64,000 nucleotides of DNA from Variovorax gossypii. Its GTDB lineage: Bacteria > Pseudomonadota > Gammaproteobacteria > Burkholderiales > Burkholderiaceae_C. Of the stretch, positions 26,680 through 34,225 are shown piece by piece; positions within the stretch are counted from its first letter, which is position 1; each line of letters opens with the position of its first letter. The stretch spans positions 342,607 through 406,606 of the forward strand of contig NZ_RXOE01000004.1 of assembly GCF_003965815.1 (NCBI RefSeq), given 5' to 3'. The position numbers and the translations under genes are program-made. The notes below the pieces were generated by a model that made no database searches, was not told where the DNA came from, and worked only from the letters and a program-made list of their open reading frames with translations.

Positions 26680-26711
26680 GCGAGCGAGTGTTCGCCGTGG
26701 GCCGGCGGAGC

Positions 26712-26743
26712 GTCAAATTGAATCGGGACATGCGGTGATTCAA
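26712..26743 (-). promoter_or_regulatory. Operator copy 1 upstream of the YdeP-type gene
   Basis: A perfect inverted repeat TTGAATC-N12-GATTCAA (26718-26743) is joined to a TTTGAC that reads as a -35 box on the minus strand (TTGACG at 26716-26711). The 32-bp block matches the block upstream of the OFA transporter in 25 of 32 positions, and a following AAATGAA is also shared. The place just upstream of a -35 box is typical for a LysR-type activator. Confidence 0.6.
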
Positions 26744-26773
26744 AAAGGAAATGAACGGGCCGCCGCCCTTCCC

Positions 26774-27088
26774 TCAGTGATAGTCGTCTTCGCGCTGGTG
26801 CCTGACGGCGGCCACGACGATCGAGTCGCTTGCTTCAATTTCGAACAGCGCCACATAGCCGCTGGCGCCGAACGGGATCACGAGCTCGCGGATGAAGGGG
26901 CTGTCGCCGGCTTTGCGGCAAGTGAAGGGCGAAAAGCCGAGGGTCGCTATGCCCTGCTCGATCGCTTCGAGTGCCCGCGCAGCCAGTTCAAGATCGCCGT
27001 CTCTGGCGAGTTCCCGTTCCAGGACGAAGTCGTACAGCCGCTCCAGGTCTTCGGCCGCCTGGCGCGTGAACCGGACCGAGTAGCTCAC
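26774..27088 (-). CDS. ParE/RelE-type toxin
   Basis: The 104-residue product is a type II toxin of the ParE/RelE superfamily: MSYSVRFTRQAAEDLERLYDF at the start, the FTCRKAGDSPFIRELVIPF middle strand region and a C-terminal VVAAVRHQREDDYH. Its start overlaps the stop of the upstream antitoxin gene (ATGA at 27085-27088). ParE relatives poison gyrase and RelE relatives cut mRNA; which applies here cannot be told from sequence alone. Confidence 0.82.
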   Translation of the reverse strand: MSYSVRFTRQAAEDLERLYDFVLERELARDGDLELAARALEAIEQGIATLGFSPFTCRKAGDSPFIRELVIPFGASGYVALFEIEASDSIVVAAVRHQREDDYH

Positions 27089-27375
27089 CGGCGGGCTGCG
27101 CCTTGCCGCTTCTTCGCTGCCGATTCGAGCTTGGCCCTGAGGCGCTGCATCACTTCGCCCGCCTCGACGTATTCACCACTGCGCCGCGCGCTGGCCAACG
27201 ACTTCATGCCGCGGGCGACGAACTCGGCCTGGCTCTTTCGCTGCAGCACACAGGCGCGGACGGCCGCTTCGACGAACTGGGACAGGGTCTCGCCTTCGCC
27301 GAGCACCCGTTCGACCTCGTCCCGGAATTCGGGCTCGACACGCACGGAGGGAATGGTGGCGGTTTTCATCGCCAA
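27085..27375 (-). CDS. Antitoxin partner, ribbon-helix-helix like
   Basis: The 96-residue product has a short N-terminal strand (TATIPSVRVEPEFRDEVERVL) and helices typical of ribbon-helix-helix antitoxins such as the YlcI/YnfO group. The basic C-terminal region probably wraps the toxin. It precedes the toxin gene with a 4-bp overlap, the usual order. Start at 27375 or 27369 (second Met). The pair stands between the formate operon and modC. Confidence 0.78.
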   Translation of the reverse strand: MAMKTATIPSVRVEPEFRDEVERVLGEGETLSQFVEAAVRACVLQRKSQAEFVARGMKSLASARRSGEYVEAGEVMQRLRAKLESAAKKRQGAARR

Positions 27376-27402
27376 AGTGTATCGCTTATGCGATGCAAGA
27401 CG

Positions 27403-28191
27403 TCAGTTGCGCACGTCCTGCATCAGCAGCCCGCGCAGCTTGCGCCTCAACGGCGTGTCTTCCACGTGCTGCACGCCGGCAACGTCGCGCAGCGCGAAGT
27501 CGCGGCTTTCGGCATTGTGCAGGTCGATCTCGCGCACCACCCTGCCCTCGCTGTAGACGAAGGCCACGTCGGCCAGGGCGAGGACGTCCTCGATGTCGTG
27601 CGTGATCATCAGCACCGGAATGCCCCATTGCCTGCGCACCTGCGCGAGTTCGTTGCGCAGCTCGGCGCGCAGCATGGGGTTGAGCGCGGCGAAGGGCTCG
27701 TCGAGCAGCAGCACCTGCGGTTCGCAGGCAAGGGCTCGCGCGAGCGCCACGCGCTGCCTCTGGCCGCCGGAGAGGTTCTGCGGGCGGCTGTCGGCGAGCG
27801 CGGCGAGGCCGAAGCTCTCCAGCAGGGCCTGCACGCGCTCGGCATCCTTCGCGGCGGGCTTGCGGCGGTGCCAGGCGGTCAGCCCGAAAGCCACGTTCTC
27901 GCGCACGCTCAGGTGCGGGAACAGCGCGTAGTCCTGGAACAGGTAGCCGATGCGCCGCTGCGGTGCCGGCACGTCGATGCCCTGCGCCGAATCGTAGAGC
28001 GTGCGGCCGTCGAGCCGCACGTGGCCCGAACTGGGATGCAGCAGGCCTGCGATGGCCTGCAGGGTGAGCGACTTGCCCGCGCCCGACGGGCCGTAGAGCG
28101 CGGCAAAGGGTACGTCCGTCGCGAAACGCACCGCGAGATCGAAGCGCCGGCGGCCGTCGGCCACCGTGAGCTTCAGATCGACATCGATCAT
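27403..28191 (-). CDS. modC: Molybdate ABC transporter ATPase, short form
   Basis: ModC drives molybdate uptake, needed for the two molybdoenzymes of this region. The 262-residue product has Walker A GPSGAGKS (residues 34-41), signature LSGGQRQR, Walker B LLLDEPF and a switch histidine in MITHDIEDVL. It lacks the C-terminal TOBE (Mop) domain of the 352-residue E. coli protein, which binds molybdate and tunes activity. Its start overlaps the modA stop by four bases. Confidence 0.9.
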   Translation of the reverse strand: MIDVDLKLTVADGRRRFDLAVRFATDVPFAALYGPSGAGKSLTLQAIAGLLHPSSGHVRLDGRTLYDSAQGIDVPAPQRRIGYLFQDYALFPHLSVRENVAFGLTAWHRRKPAAKDAERVQALLESFGLAALADSRPQNLSGGQRQRVALARALACEPQVLLLDEPFAALNPMLRAELRNELAQVRRQWGIPVLMITHDIEDVLALADVAFVYSEGRVVREIDLHNAESRDFALRDVAGVQHVEDTPLRRKLRGLLMQDVRN

Positions 28192-28937
28192 GGCTTGCCG
28201 AATCCGTAGCGCGTGAGCACTTCCTGCGCGGCGGGCGTCGAGAGGAAGGCGATGAAGTCGCCGGCCAGCGCCTTCTGCTTGCTTTCGGCGACCACGGCGA
28301 TCGGGTAGGTCACGGGCGTGTGGCCGGTGGGCGTGAAGGCGATCTTCACCTTGTCGCCGGCCACGGCCGCGTCGGTGCGGTAGACAAAGCCGGCCTCGGC
28401 CTCGCCGCGGCTCACGTAGTCGAGCACCTGGCGCACGCTGTCGGCCTGAACGAACTTGGGCTCGAGCGTGGTCCAGAGGTTGGCGTTGTCCAGCACCTGC
28501 TTGGTGTAGCGGCCGACCGGCACGGTCGCGACCTTGCCGACGGCGATCTTCTTTACGCCCGCGCTGCCCAGGTCCTGCAGCGACTTCAGGCCCACGCCCT
28601 CCTTGGCGGGCTCGATGAGCACCAGGCTGTTGGTGACGAAGTCCTTGCGCGTGGCGGCATCGATCGCCTTCTGCTCGACGCCGCGGTTCATCGTCTCCTG
28701 GTCGGCGCTGGCGAACACGTCCACCGGCGCGCCCTGGCCGATCTGCTGCAGCAGCACGCCCGAGGCGGCGAAGTTGAAGCGCACCGAGGCACCCGCCTTG
28801 GCCGCCTCGAACTTGGGTCCGATCTCCTTGAACGCGTCGGTCAGGCTGGCGGCGGCGGACACGGTGATCTGCTGGGCCGCTGCGGCCAGCGGCAGCGCGA
28901 GCGCGACGACGAGGGACAAGAGACGGAATGGACGCAT
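28188..28937 (-). CDS. modA: Molybdate-binding periplasmic protein
   Basis: The 249-residue protein has a Sec signal peptide (cleavage after LAAAA near residue 21) and the ModA fold: VSAAASLTDAFKEIGPKFE at the start and FNFAASGVLLQQIGQGAPVDVFASADQETM as the ligand-binding loop region. The genes modB, modA and modC lie in this order on the minus strand. A 154-bp gap with a repeat-like element separates modB from modA, so modA may have extra regulation. Confidence 0.93.
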   Translation of the reverse strand: MRPFRLLSLVVALALPLAAAAQQITVSAAASLTDAFKEIGPKFEAAKAGASVRFNFAASGVLLQQIGQGAPVDVFASADQETMNRGVEQKAIDAATRKDFVTNSLVLIEPAKEGVGLKSLQDLGSAGVKKIAVGKVATVPVGRYTKQVLDNANLWTTLEPKFVQADSVRQVLDYVSRGEAEAGFVYRTDAAVAGDKVKIAFTPTGHTPVTYPIAVVAESKQKALAGDFIAFLSTPAAQEVLTRYGFGKP

Positions 28938-28980
28938 GATGATCTCCGGAAAGTAATAGAGAGCTGAGAACTAAAGAGAA

Positions 28981-29091
28981 ACTACGTCCCCTTCGGGGAA
29001 CACCGCGGAACCGGCTTTGCCGGGCCGCAGGTGTTGCCCCTGCAAGGGGGTTGGCGTAGCGACACGAAGTGCGCGAAGACTGGGGGTGTGC
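28981..29091. repeat. Intergenic element with hairpins between modB and modA
   Basis: The gap holds GTCCCCTTCGGGGAAC (a GGGG/CCCC hairpin), CGGCTTTGCCGGGCCGC (another stem) and a CCCCTGCAAGGGGG stem within about 110 bp, followed by TTGGCGTAGCGACACGAAG. Such composite elements look like the short dispersed repeats seen in Comamonadaceae intergenic regions, though this could not be searched here. Confidence 0.45.
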
Positions 29092-29775
29092 TCATTTCAG
29101 CGAGAAGAAGCGGTTCGACAGCACCAGCACGGTGATCGACAGCAGCGAAGTCACGATGACCAGCAGCAGCGCGAGGTCGTCGTGCCCCTCCTGCACCGCG
29201 TCGTATATGGCCATCGACAGCGTCTGGGTCTGCTTCGGGATGGAGCCGGCCACCATCAGCGAGGCGCCGAACTCGCCCATGGCGCGCGCGAACGCGAGCA
29301 GCGTGCCGGCCAGGATGCCGGGCCAGGCCAGCGGCAGCGTGACGCGCAGGAAGACCGAGAACGGCGACTGCCGCAGCGTGCTGGCGGCGGCTTCGAGCGA
29401 ACGGTCGACGCCCGAGAACGCCGCGCTGGCCGACTTGAGCACCAGCGGCAGCGCCACCACGGCCGAAGCCACCACCGCGCCGTGCCAGCTGAAGATGATG
29501 GTGTAGTCGAGGTGCTCGCGCAGCCACGCGCCCAGCGGGCTGCGGCGCCCGGCCGCCACCAGGATCGCGTAGCCGATCACCGTGGGCGGCAGCACCAGCG
29601 GCAGCATGAACGCGGCCTCCAGCACGTTGCTGCCGAAGAACCTCTTGCGCGCGAACACCCAGCCCAGCGCCACGCCGACGATCAGCGCCAGCACGGTCGC
29701 CACGGCGGCGACCTTGAGCGACAGCACCAGGGGGAACCAGTCGGTCGAAGCGATGAGCGAATTCGTCGTGTTCAT
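29092..29775 (-). CDS. modB: Molybdate ABC transporter permease
   Basis: The 227-residue inner-membrane protein has about five helices and the EAA-like coupling loop DRSLEAAASTLRQSPFSVFLRVTLP. GEFGASLMVAGSIPKQTQTLS is the typical ModB signature. It is the first gene of the modBAC set, opposite to the small gene at 29882. Confidence 0.92.
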   Translation of the reverse strand: MNTTNSLIASTDWFPLVLSLKVAAVATVLALIVGVALGWVFARKRFFGSNVLEAAFMLPLVLPPTVIGYAILVAAGRRSPLGAWLREHLDYTIIFSWHGAVVASAVVALPLVLKSASAAFSGVDRSLEAAASTLRQSPFSVFLRVTLPLAWPGILAGTLLAFARAMGEFGASLMVAGSIPKQTQTLSMAIYDAVQEGHDDLALLLVIVTSLLSITVLVLSNRFFSLK

Positions 29776-29801
29776 GAAAATACGGCGAGATTGTTACACG
29801 G

Positions 29802-29819
29802 GTGAGCCCTAAGGTTCAC
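29802..29819. promoter_or_regulatory. Imperfect palindrome upstream of modB
   Basis: GTGAGCC-CTAA-GGTTCAC forms an imperfect 7-bp inverted repeat 27-44 bp upstream of the modB start, in the gap to the divergent small gene. It could be an operator for the mod operon. It does not match the E. coli ModE box, so assignment to the nearby ModE-like protein is only a guess. Confidence 0.25.
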
Positions 29820-29881
29820 ACGGGGATGCGCAAACCAATGAGTCTTCATATACTGGGGAATACAGCGTTGGAGACACCCCC

Positions 29882-30139
29882 ATGCGCCCTTCCGCCCACG
29901 AAACCGTCGTCCGCTCGATCTCCGGCCAGCCGGAGCTTCGCCATCACGTGACGCAGGTACGGGAATGGCGCATCGAGCGCACCATGGACGCCGACGGCTT
30001 CGTGCTGTCCATCACCGGCTCCGACGGCGCGAGCCAGTCCTTCTTCGTGGCGACGGCCGACGCGGACGACATCGGCGAGGTGCTGCGTCGCCAGGCAGTG
30101 TGGGTCGACCGGCCACAGGGAGCGATGAAGGAGCAATGA
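29882..30139 (+). CDS. Hypothetical 85-residue protein
   Basis: The product MRPSAHETVVRSISGQPELRH... has no recognisable domain and no signal or membrane segment. A TATACT box at 29849-29854 could be its -10, and GGAG (about 10 bases before ATG) its ribosome-binding site. It lies 16 bp before the nitroreductase gene on the same strand and may be its first partner. A chance frame cannot be excluded. Confidence 0.45.
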   Translation: MRPSAHETVVRSISGQPELRHHVTQVREWRIERTMDADGFVLSITGSDGASQSFFVATADADDIGEVLRRQAVWVDRPQGAMKEQ

Positions 30140-30155
30140 AGGAGCGGCGACACGC

Positions 30156-30827
30156 ATGTGGCGGCACATGACAGGTGCGGAACGCATTCTCGAAGTCCTG
30201 CTGACGCGGCGCTCGGTATCGCCCCGGCGCCTGGAGCAGCCCGGGCCCAATCCCGACGAGCTCGACGCGATCATCAGGGCCGGCCTGCGCGCGCCCGACC
30301 ACGGCGGCCTGCATCCGTGGCGGGTGATCGAGTTTCGCCCGCAGAACCGCGAAGCGCTGGCCTGGTGCTTCGAGCAGGAAAAGCTCCGGCGCGATCCGCT
30401 GGCCAGCCCCACCGACCTGCGGCGCGCCCGCGAGCACGCCACCCGGCCGCCGCTGCTGCTGGGCTTCGTGGTATCCCCGCGAGAGCGCAGCAAGATCCCG
30501 ACGCGCGAGCAGTGGCTGAGCGCGGGCGCTGCACTGGGCAACCTGCTGAGCGCCGCTCATCAGCTGGGCTATGGCGCGATCGTGCTGAGCGGCGAGCGCT
30601 GCTTCGACGAGACGCTGGCGCGGCAGGTGGGCGTGCTGCCGGGCGAGTACCTCGCGGGCTTCATCAGCATGGGCAGCATCGGCGAGGCGCCGCCGCAGGC
30701 GCGCGAGGTGCTGTCGCAGAGCGTGTGGTCTTGCTGGCAGGGCTGGCAGGAAGAAGCCGGCCAGCCTGGCCGACCCGAGCAGCCCGGTCAGTCCATCCTG
30801 CCGTCGGACCGGGTGCGCGGCAGTTGA
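30156..30827 (+). CDS. Nitroreductase family protein, YdjA-like
   Basis: The 223-residue product is an FMN-dependent oxidoreductase of the small nitroreductase group. It has the N-terminal LLTRRSVSPRRLEQPGPNPDEL segment, GLRAPDHGGLHPWR, and a C-terminal GFISMGS followed by PPQAR. An alternative start is the ATG at 30168. The last 40 bases overlap the convergent trmO gene. The natural substrate cannot be told. Confidence 0.82.
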   Translation: MWRHMTGAERILEVLLTRRSVSPRRLEQPGPNPDELDAIIRAGLRAPDHGGLHPWRVIEFRPQNREALAWCFEQEKLRRDPLASPTDLRRAREHATRPPLLLGFVVSPRERSKIPTREQWLSAGAALGNLLSAAHQLGYGAIVLSGERCFDETLARQVGVLPGEYLAGFISMGSIGEAPPQAREVLSQSVWSCWQGWQEEAGQPGRPEQPGQSILPSDRVRGS

Positions 30828-31291
30828 TCGAGCCTGTCGCCGAACCAGCCGATGCGCGCGGTTTCGCGCACGTCGAACTTCGGCACGTAGGGCTTGATGT
30901 CGAGCACGGGCGTGCCGTCCATCATGTCGTTGCCGCTGAAGTGCAGCGTCGTGCCCTCGACCGAGGTGAGCCGCACGATCGACAGGCCCAGCCGGTTCGG
31001 CCGTGCCGGCGCGCGGGTGGCGAAGACGCCGTGCGAGGCGTTGCCCTGCTCCAGGAAGGGCACCACCTCCAGCCGCTCGTGCGCGCACCGGTGCAGGTGC
31101 GTGACGAGGATCAGGTAGTCGAAGCCCTCGATGTCGCGCAGGCCCGGCGCGAACTCGGCGAAGACCTCGACGCGCCCGGTTTCATCGGGCGCTCCGGCGG
31201 TCTGGATCGGCATGCCGGTGGCCTCGGTGAAGCGGCTGCGCACCAGCCCGACCGGACGGCAGACGACATCGGCAACGGCTTCGGAACTCAT
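30788..31291 (-). CDS. trmO: tRNA (t6A37) methyltransferase, TsaA/TrmO family
   Basis: TrmO adds a methyl group to the N6 of t6A37 in certain tRNAs for Thr. The 167-residue product carries the family segments CRPVGLVRSRFTE, GFDYLILVTHLHRC, ATRAPARPNRLGLS and the hallmark DGTPVLDIKPYVPKFD. The extra C-terminal domain of E. coli TrmO is absent, as in many short homologues. Its start overlaps the upstream ModE-like gene stop by four bases. Confidence 0.8.
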   Translation of the reverse strand: MSSEAVADVVCRPVGLVRSRFTEATGMPIQTAGAPDETGRVEVFAEFAPGLRDIEGFDYLILVTHLHRCAHERLEVVPFLEQGNASHGVFATRAPARPNRLGLSIVRLTSVEGTTLHFSGNDMMDGTPVLDIKPYVPKFDVRETARIGWFGDRLDQLPRTRSDGRMD

Positions 31292-31635
31292 GGCGCCAGC
31301 AGCCGTGTCAGCGCGCGGATGTCGGCCGCGGCCGCAAGGCGCGCGGCGTTCTCGATGGCCCTGTAGTGCTTGACGATCTCCTCGCCCACCGGCGTGAGCG
31401 CCGTGCCGCCGCCGCGCGAGCCGCCGGCGGCGGTGTTCACGGCCGGCGAGGCCAGCGACTGGTTCATCTCGTCGATCAGCATCCAGGCCCGGCGGTACGA
31501 CATGCCCAGCAGCCGGGCTGCCGCCGAGATCGAGCCGGTCTCGGCCACGGCTTCGAGCACGGCGATCTTGCCTGGGCCGATGGCGATGGTGTCGTCCCGG
31601 TAGACGCGCAGACGGAACTGGACTTTGGATTTCAT
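31288..31635 (-). CDS. ModE-like LysR-type HTH regulator without TOBE domain
   Basis: The 115-residue product has the N-terminal HTH of ModE: IGPGKIAVLEAVAETGSISAAARLLGMSYRRAWMLIDEMN. The molybdate-binding TOBE domains of full-length ModE (262 residues in E. coli) are absent. The start at 31635 (MKSKVQFRLRVYRDD) was chosen because the upstream in-frame part is unlike any domain. It is divergent from the lipoprotein at 31758 and may regulate it and the mod genes. Confidence 0.82.
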   Translation of the reverse strand: MKSKVQFRLRVYRDDTIAIGPGKIAVLEAVAETGSISAAARLLGMSYRRAWMLIDEMNQSLASPAVNTAAGGSRGGGTALTPVGEEIVKHYRAIENAARLAAAADIRALTRLLAP

Positions 31636-31757
31636 GTGGGCGCCAAGCGTAAACCAATGCGGGCCGCCATTGTCCGCCCGCGGCGGGCCGGCGCGGCCGA
31701 CAGCCGTCATGCAAGAACGAATACGGCGCATGCGCCATGGGAAAACAAGGAGTTCCA

Positions 31758-32348
31758 GTGAAAGACCGCACCCTGTTCCTGATGTCCGCGCGCTGGCTGC
31801 GCCGCGGTGCCGCTGCCGCCACGGCCATCGCGGCGATGGCGATGCTGGCGGGTTGCGCCGGCAGCCCGCCGCGCACGAGCGGCATGGCCCCGCACACTGC
31901 GGCCGCCGTGCCCGGCGAGGATACGTCGCCCTCCTTCACCGTCTCGGGCGCCGTGGGCAAGCGCGCAGTCTTCGACCTCGCCGCACTGCAGGCCCTGCCC
32001 GCCGTCACGGTGACGGTCGGCAGCAACAGCTACACCGGCGTGAGCCTGTGGGCCTTGCTGAACGATGCGACGGTGGGCCTCAGGCCCGACACCGCGGTGC
32101 GCAACCCGGTGCTCTCGATGTATGTGGTGGCGGTGGGCAGCGACGGCTACCGCGCGGTGGTCTCGCTCGCGGAGATCGCACCCGAATCCGGCAACCGCGT
32201 TGCGCTGGTTGCCTACAGCCTGAACGGCGCGCCGCTGGGTCGCAACGGCGTGGCTCGGCTCGTGCTGGCCGGCGACGTGAAGCCGGGCCGTTCGGTGGCC
32301 CGGCTGGCGGCGATCGAAGTGTTCGCCGCGCAGCCTTCGGGCCGCTGA
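31758..32348 (+). CDS. Lipoprotein with a molybdopterin-binding (sulfite-oxidase-like) fold
   Basis: The 196-residue product starts at GTG 31758 with an AAGGAG site at 31747-31752. It has a lipoprotein signal ending in AMLAGC. The mature domain has the strand pattern of oxidoreductase molybdopterin-binding domains: FTVSGAVGKRAVFDLAALQALP, SYTGVSLWALLND, YVVAVGSDGYRAVVSLAEIAPE and VRLxVxGDxKxGRSV-like. No cysteine ligand of the sulfite oxidase type is seen in the mature part, so it may bind no cofactor. The neighbourhood of mod genes suggests a molybdenum or anion-linked role. Confidence 0.72.
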   Translation: MKDRTLFLMSARWLRRGAAAATAIAAMAMLAGCAGSPPRTSGMAPHTAAAVPGEDTSPSFTVSGAVGKRAVFDLAALQALPAVTVTVGSNSYTGVSLWALLNDATVGLRPDTAVRNPVLSMYVVAVGSDGYRAVVSLAEIAPESGNRVALVAYSLNGAPLGRNGVARLVLAGDVKPGRSVARLAAIEVFAAQPSGR

Positions 32349-32364
32349 TCCTGCGAGAAGGAAA

Positions 32365-34062
32365 TCAGCCGAAGAACTTGGCCGCGCTGACCAGCGTCTT
32401 GTAGACGCCCCAGGCCAGCGGAATGCCCACAGCCAGCCAGGCCAGCGCGACGACCGCCGGGCTCACCGTGTCGGCACGGCCCGAGCCGCTGCCCACTTCG
32501 GCGGCCGAGGCCTTCTCGTGCGCAAGCTTCTTCTCGACGGCCAGCTCTTCGTCGCTCATGAAGTGCTTGTCGGCCACCGGGCGCACCAGCAGGTTGGCGA
32601 TGAAGCCGATCACCAGCATGCCCACGAGGATGTACATGGTCTGGTTGTAGACCTGCTCGCGCGGCAGGCCCAGGCCCAGCTGGTACTCGCGCATGTAGTT
32701 CACGACTACCGGGCCGAGAATGCCGGCCGTGGCCCACGCCGTGAGCAGGCGGCCGTGGATGGCGCCCACGAACTGCGTGCCGAACAGGTCGGCCAGGTAG
32801 GCCGGCACGGTAGCGAAGCCGCCGCCGTACATCGACACGATCACGCAGCACGCGCCCACGAAGAGCAGCTTGCTGCCCGCGCCGGCCGACGAGGGAATGC
32901 TCGCGTACAGGATGCCGCCGAGAACGAAGAACACCGTGTAGGTGAGCTTGCGGCCCAGCTTGTCCGACAGGCTCGCCCACACGAAGCGACCGCCGATGTT
33001 GAAGAGCGACAGCAGCGCGGTGAAGCCGCCCGCCACAACGGCGATGGCCGCCAGTTGCGTCTTGTCGAGTTCGCCGTACTTGGCCGGCAGGTCGATCAGC
33101 GAGCCGCCGAACACTTCCTGCAGCATGGGCGATGCCATGCCGATCACGCCGATGCCCGCGCTCACGTTCATGCACAGCACCAGCCACACGAGCCAGAACT
33201 GCGGAATGCCCCAGACCTTCTTCACGTGCACGTGGCGCTGCGTGATCATGGTGTTGCTGGTCTGCGCCGGCGGCGGCGTCCAGCCTTCGGGCTTCCAGCC
33301 CGAGGGCGGCACGCGGTAGCCCAGCGCGCCGGCCATCATGAAGACGAAGTAGCCCAGCGCCATCACGACGAAGGTCTGCATCACGCCCACATCGGTGGCG
33401 GTGGAGAAGCGCTTCATCAGGTCGACCGCCAGCGGCGAGCCGATCATCGCGCCGCCGCCGAAGCCCATGATGGCCATGCCGGTGGCCATGCCGCGGCGGT
33501 CGGGAAACCACTTGATCAGCGTGCTCACCGGCGAGATGTAGCCGAGGCCGAGGCCGATGCCGCCGATCACGCCCGAGCCGAGGATCATCAGCCAGAACTG
33601 GTGCAGGTGGATGCCCAGTGCCGACAGCAGCATGCCGCCGCACCAGCACAGCGCCGACACCACGCCGGCCTTGCGCGGGCCCGCGCGTTCGAGCCAGCCG
33701 CCCCACAGGGCCGCGGAGCAGCCGAGGAAGACGAAGAACAGGGTGTACATCCAGCCGAGCGTTGCCACGCGCCAGTCGCAGGTGGTGGCGAAGAGCTCGG
33801 CGAAGAAGCTCATGTCCTTGGCGCAGGCCTGGGCGCCGGTGCCGGCGGTGCCCAGCGCCTTCGACAGCGGCAGCCAGAACACCGAGAAGCCGTAAGCCAT
33901 GCCGATGCACAGGTGGATGGCCAGTGCGGCCGGCGGCACCAGCCAGCGATTGAAGCCGGGGCCCGCGATGATGCGTTCTTTTTCCAGGAAGCCGGGTTGC
34001 TGCTGCACCCCGCTTCCACCAATGCGATCTCCCTCGAGAACGCCCGCAGATGAGCCTGCCAT
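32365..34062 (-). CDS. OFA-family MFS transporter (oxalate/formate antiporter-like)
   Basis: The 565-residue protein has about 12 membrane helices and the OFA-family features: an N-terminal GFNRWLVPPAALAIHLCIGMAYGFSVFWLP, GIGLGYISPVSTLIKWFPDRRGMATG and a long cytoplasmic loop with GWKPEGWTPPPAQ between helices 6 and 7. It is related to the oxalate/formate antiporter OxlT, but the substrate is not proven. An AGGAGAAAT site precedes ATG 34062. It carries the same upstream motif as the YdeP-type gene. Confidence 0.88.
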   Translation of the reverse strand: MAGSSAGVLEGDRIGGSGVQQQPGFLEKERIIAGPGFNRWLVPPAALAIHLCIGMAYGFSVFWLPLSKALGTAGTGAQACAKDMSFFAELFATTCDWRVATLGWMYTLFFVFLGCSAALWGGWLERAGPRKAGVVSALCWCGGMLLSALGIHLHQFWLMILGSGVIGGIGLGLGYISPVSTLIKWFPDRRGMATGMAIMGFGGGAMIGSPLAVDLMKRFSTATDVGVMQTFVVMALGYFVFMMAGALGYRVPPSGWKPEGWTPPPAQTSNTMITQRHVHVKKVWGIPQFWLVWLVLCMNVSAGIGVIGMASPMLQEVFGGSLIDLPAKYGELDKTQLAAIAVVAGGFTALLSLFNIGGRFVWASLSDKLGRKLTYTVFFVLGGILYASIPSSAGAGSKLLFVGACCVIVSMYGGGFATVPAYLADLFGTQFVGAIHGRLLTAWATAGILGPVVVNYMREYQLGLGLPREQVYNQTMYILVGMLVIGFIANLLVRPVADKHFMSDEELAVEKKLAHEKASAAEVGSGSGRADTVSPAVVALAWLAVGIPLAWGVYKTLVSAAKFFG

Positions 34063-34137
34063 ATTTCTCCTAGTTCGCCGGACGTGTAAGTTATTGCTAA
34101 TCCGGGCCGCGGAGTGTGTGCGAACGCTTTAATCGCC

Positions 34138-34169
34138 GTCAAATTCGATCAGGGCATGACCTGATTCAA
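34138..34169 (-). promoter_or_regulatory. Operator copy 2 upstream of the OFA transporter gene
   Basis: ATCAGG-GCATGA-CCTGAT (34148-34165) is a perfect 6-bp inverted repeat within a 32-bp block that matches the block upstream of the YdeP-type gene in 25 of 32 positions. A TTGACG -35-like box on the minus strand lies at 34142-34137. The site lies 76 bp before the transporter start and 57 bp after the end of the LysR gene. Confidence 0.58.
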
Positions 34170-34225
34170 TAACTAAATGAAGAGGCCTCTTTGTGGCTCT
34201 TTGTTTGCAGCCGCCGGCCGCCTCG

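Noticed and set aside
29776..29881. E. coli-type ModE box upstream of modB
   Set aside because: No CGNTATAT-type inverted repeat could be found; only an unrelated imperfect palindrome at 29802-29819.
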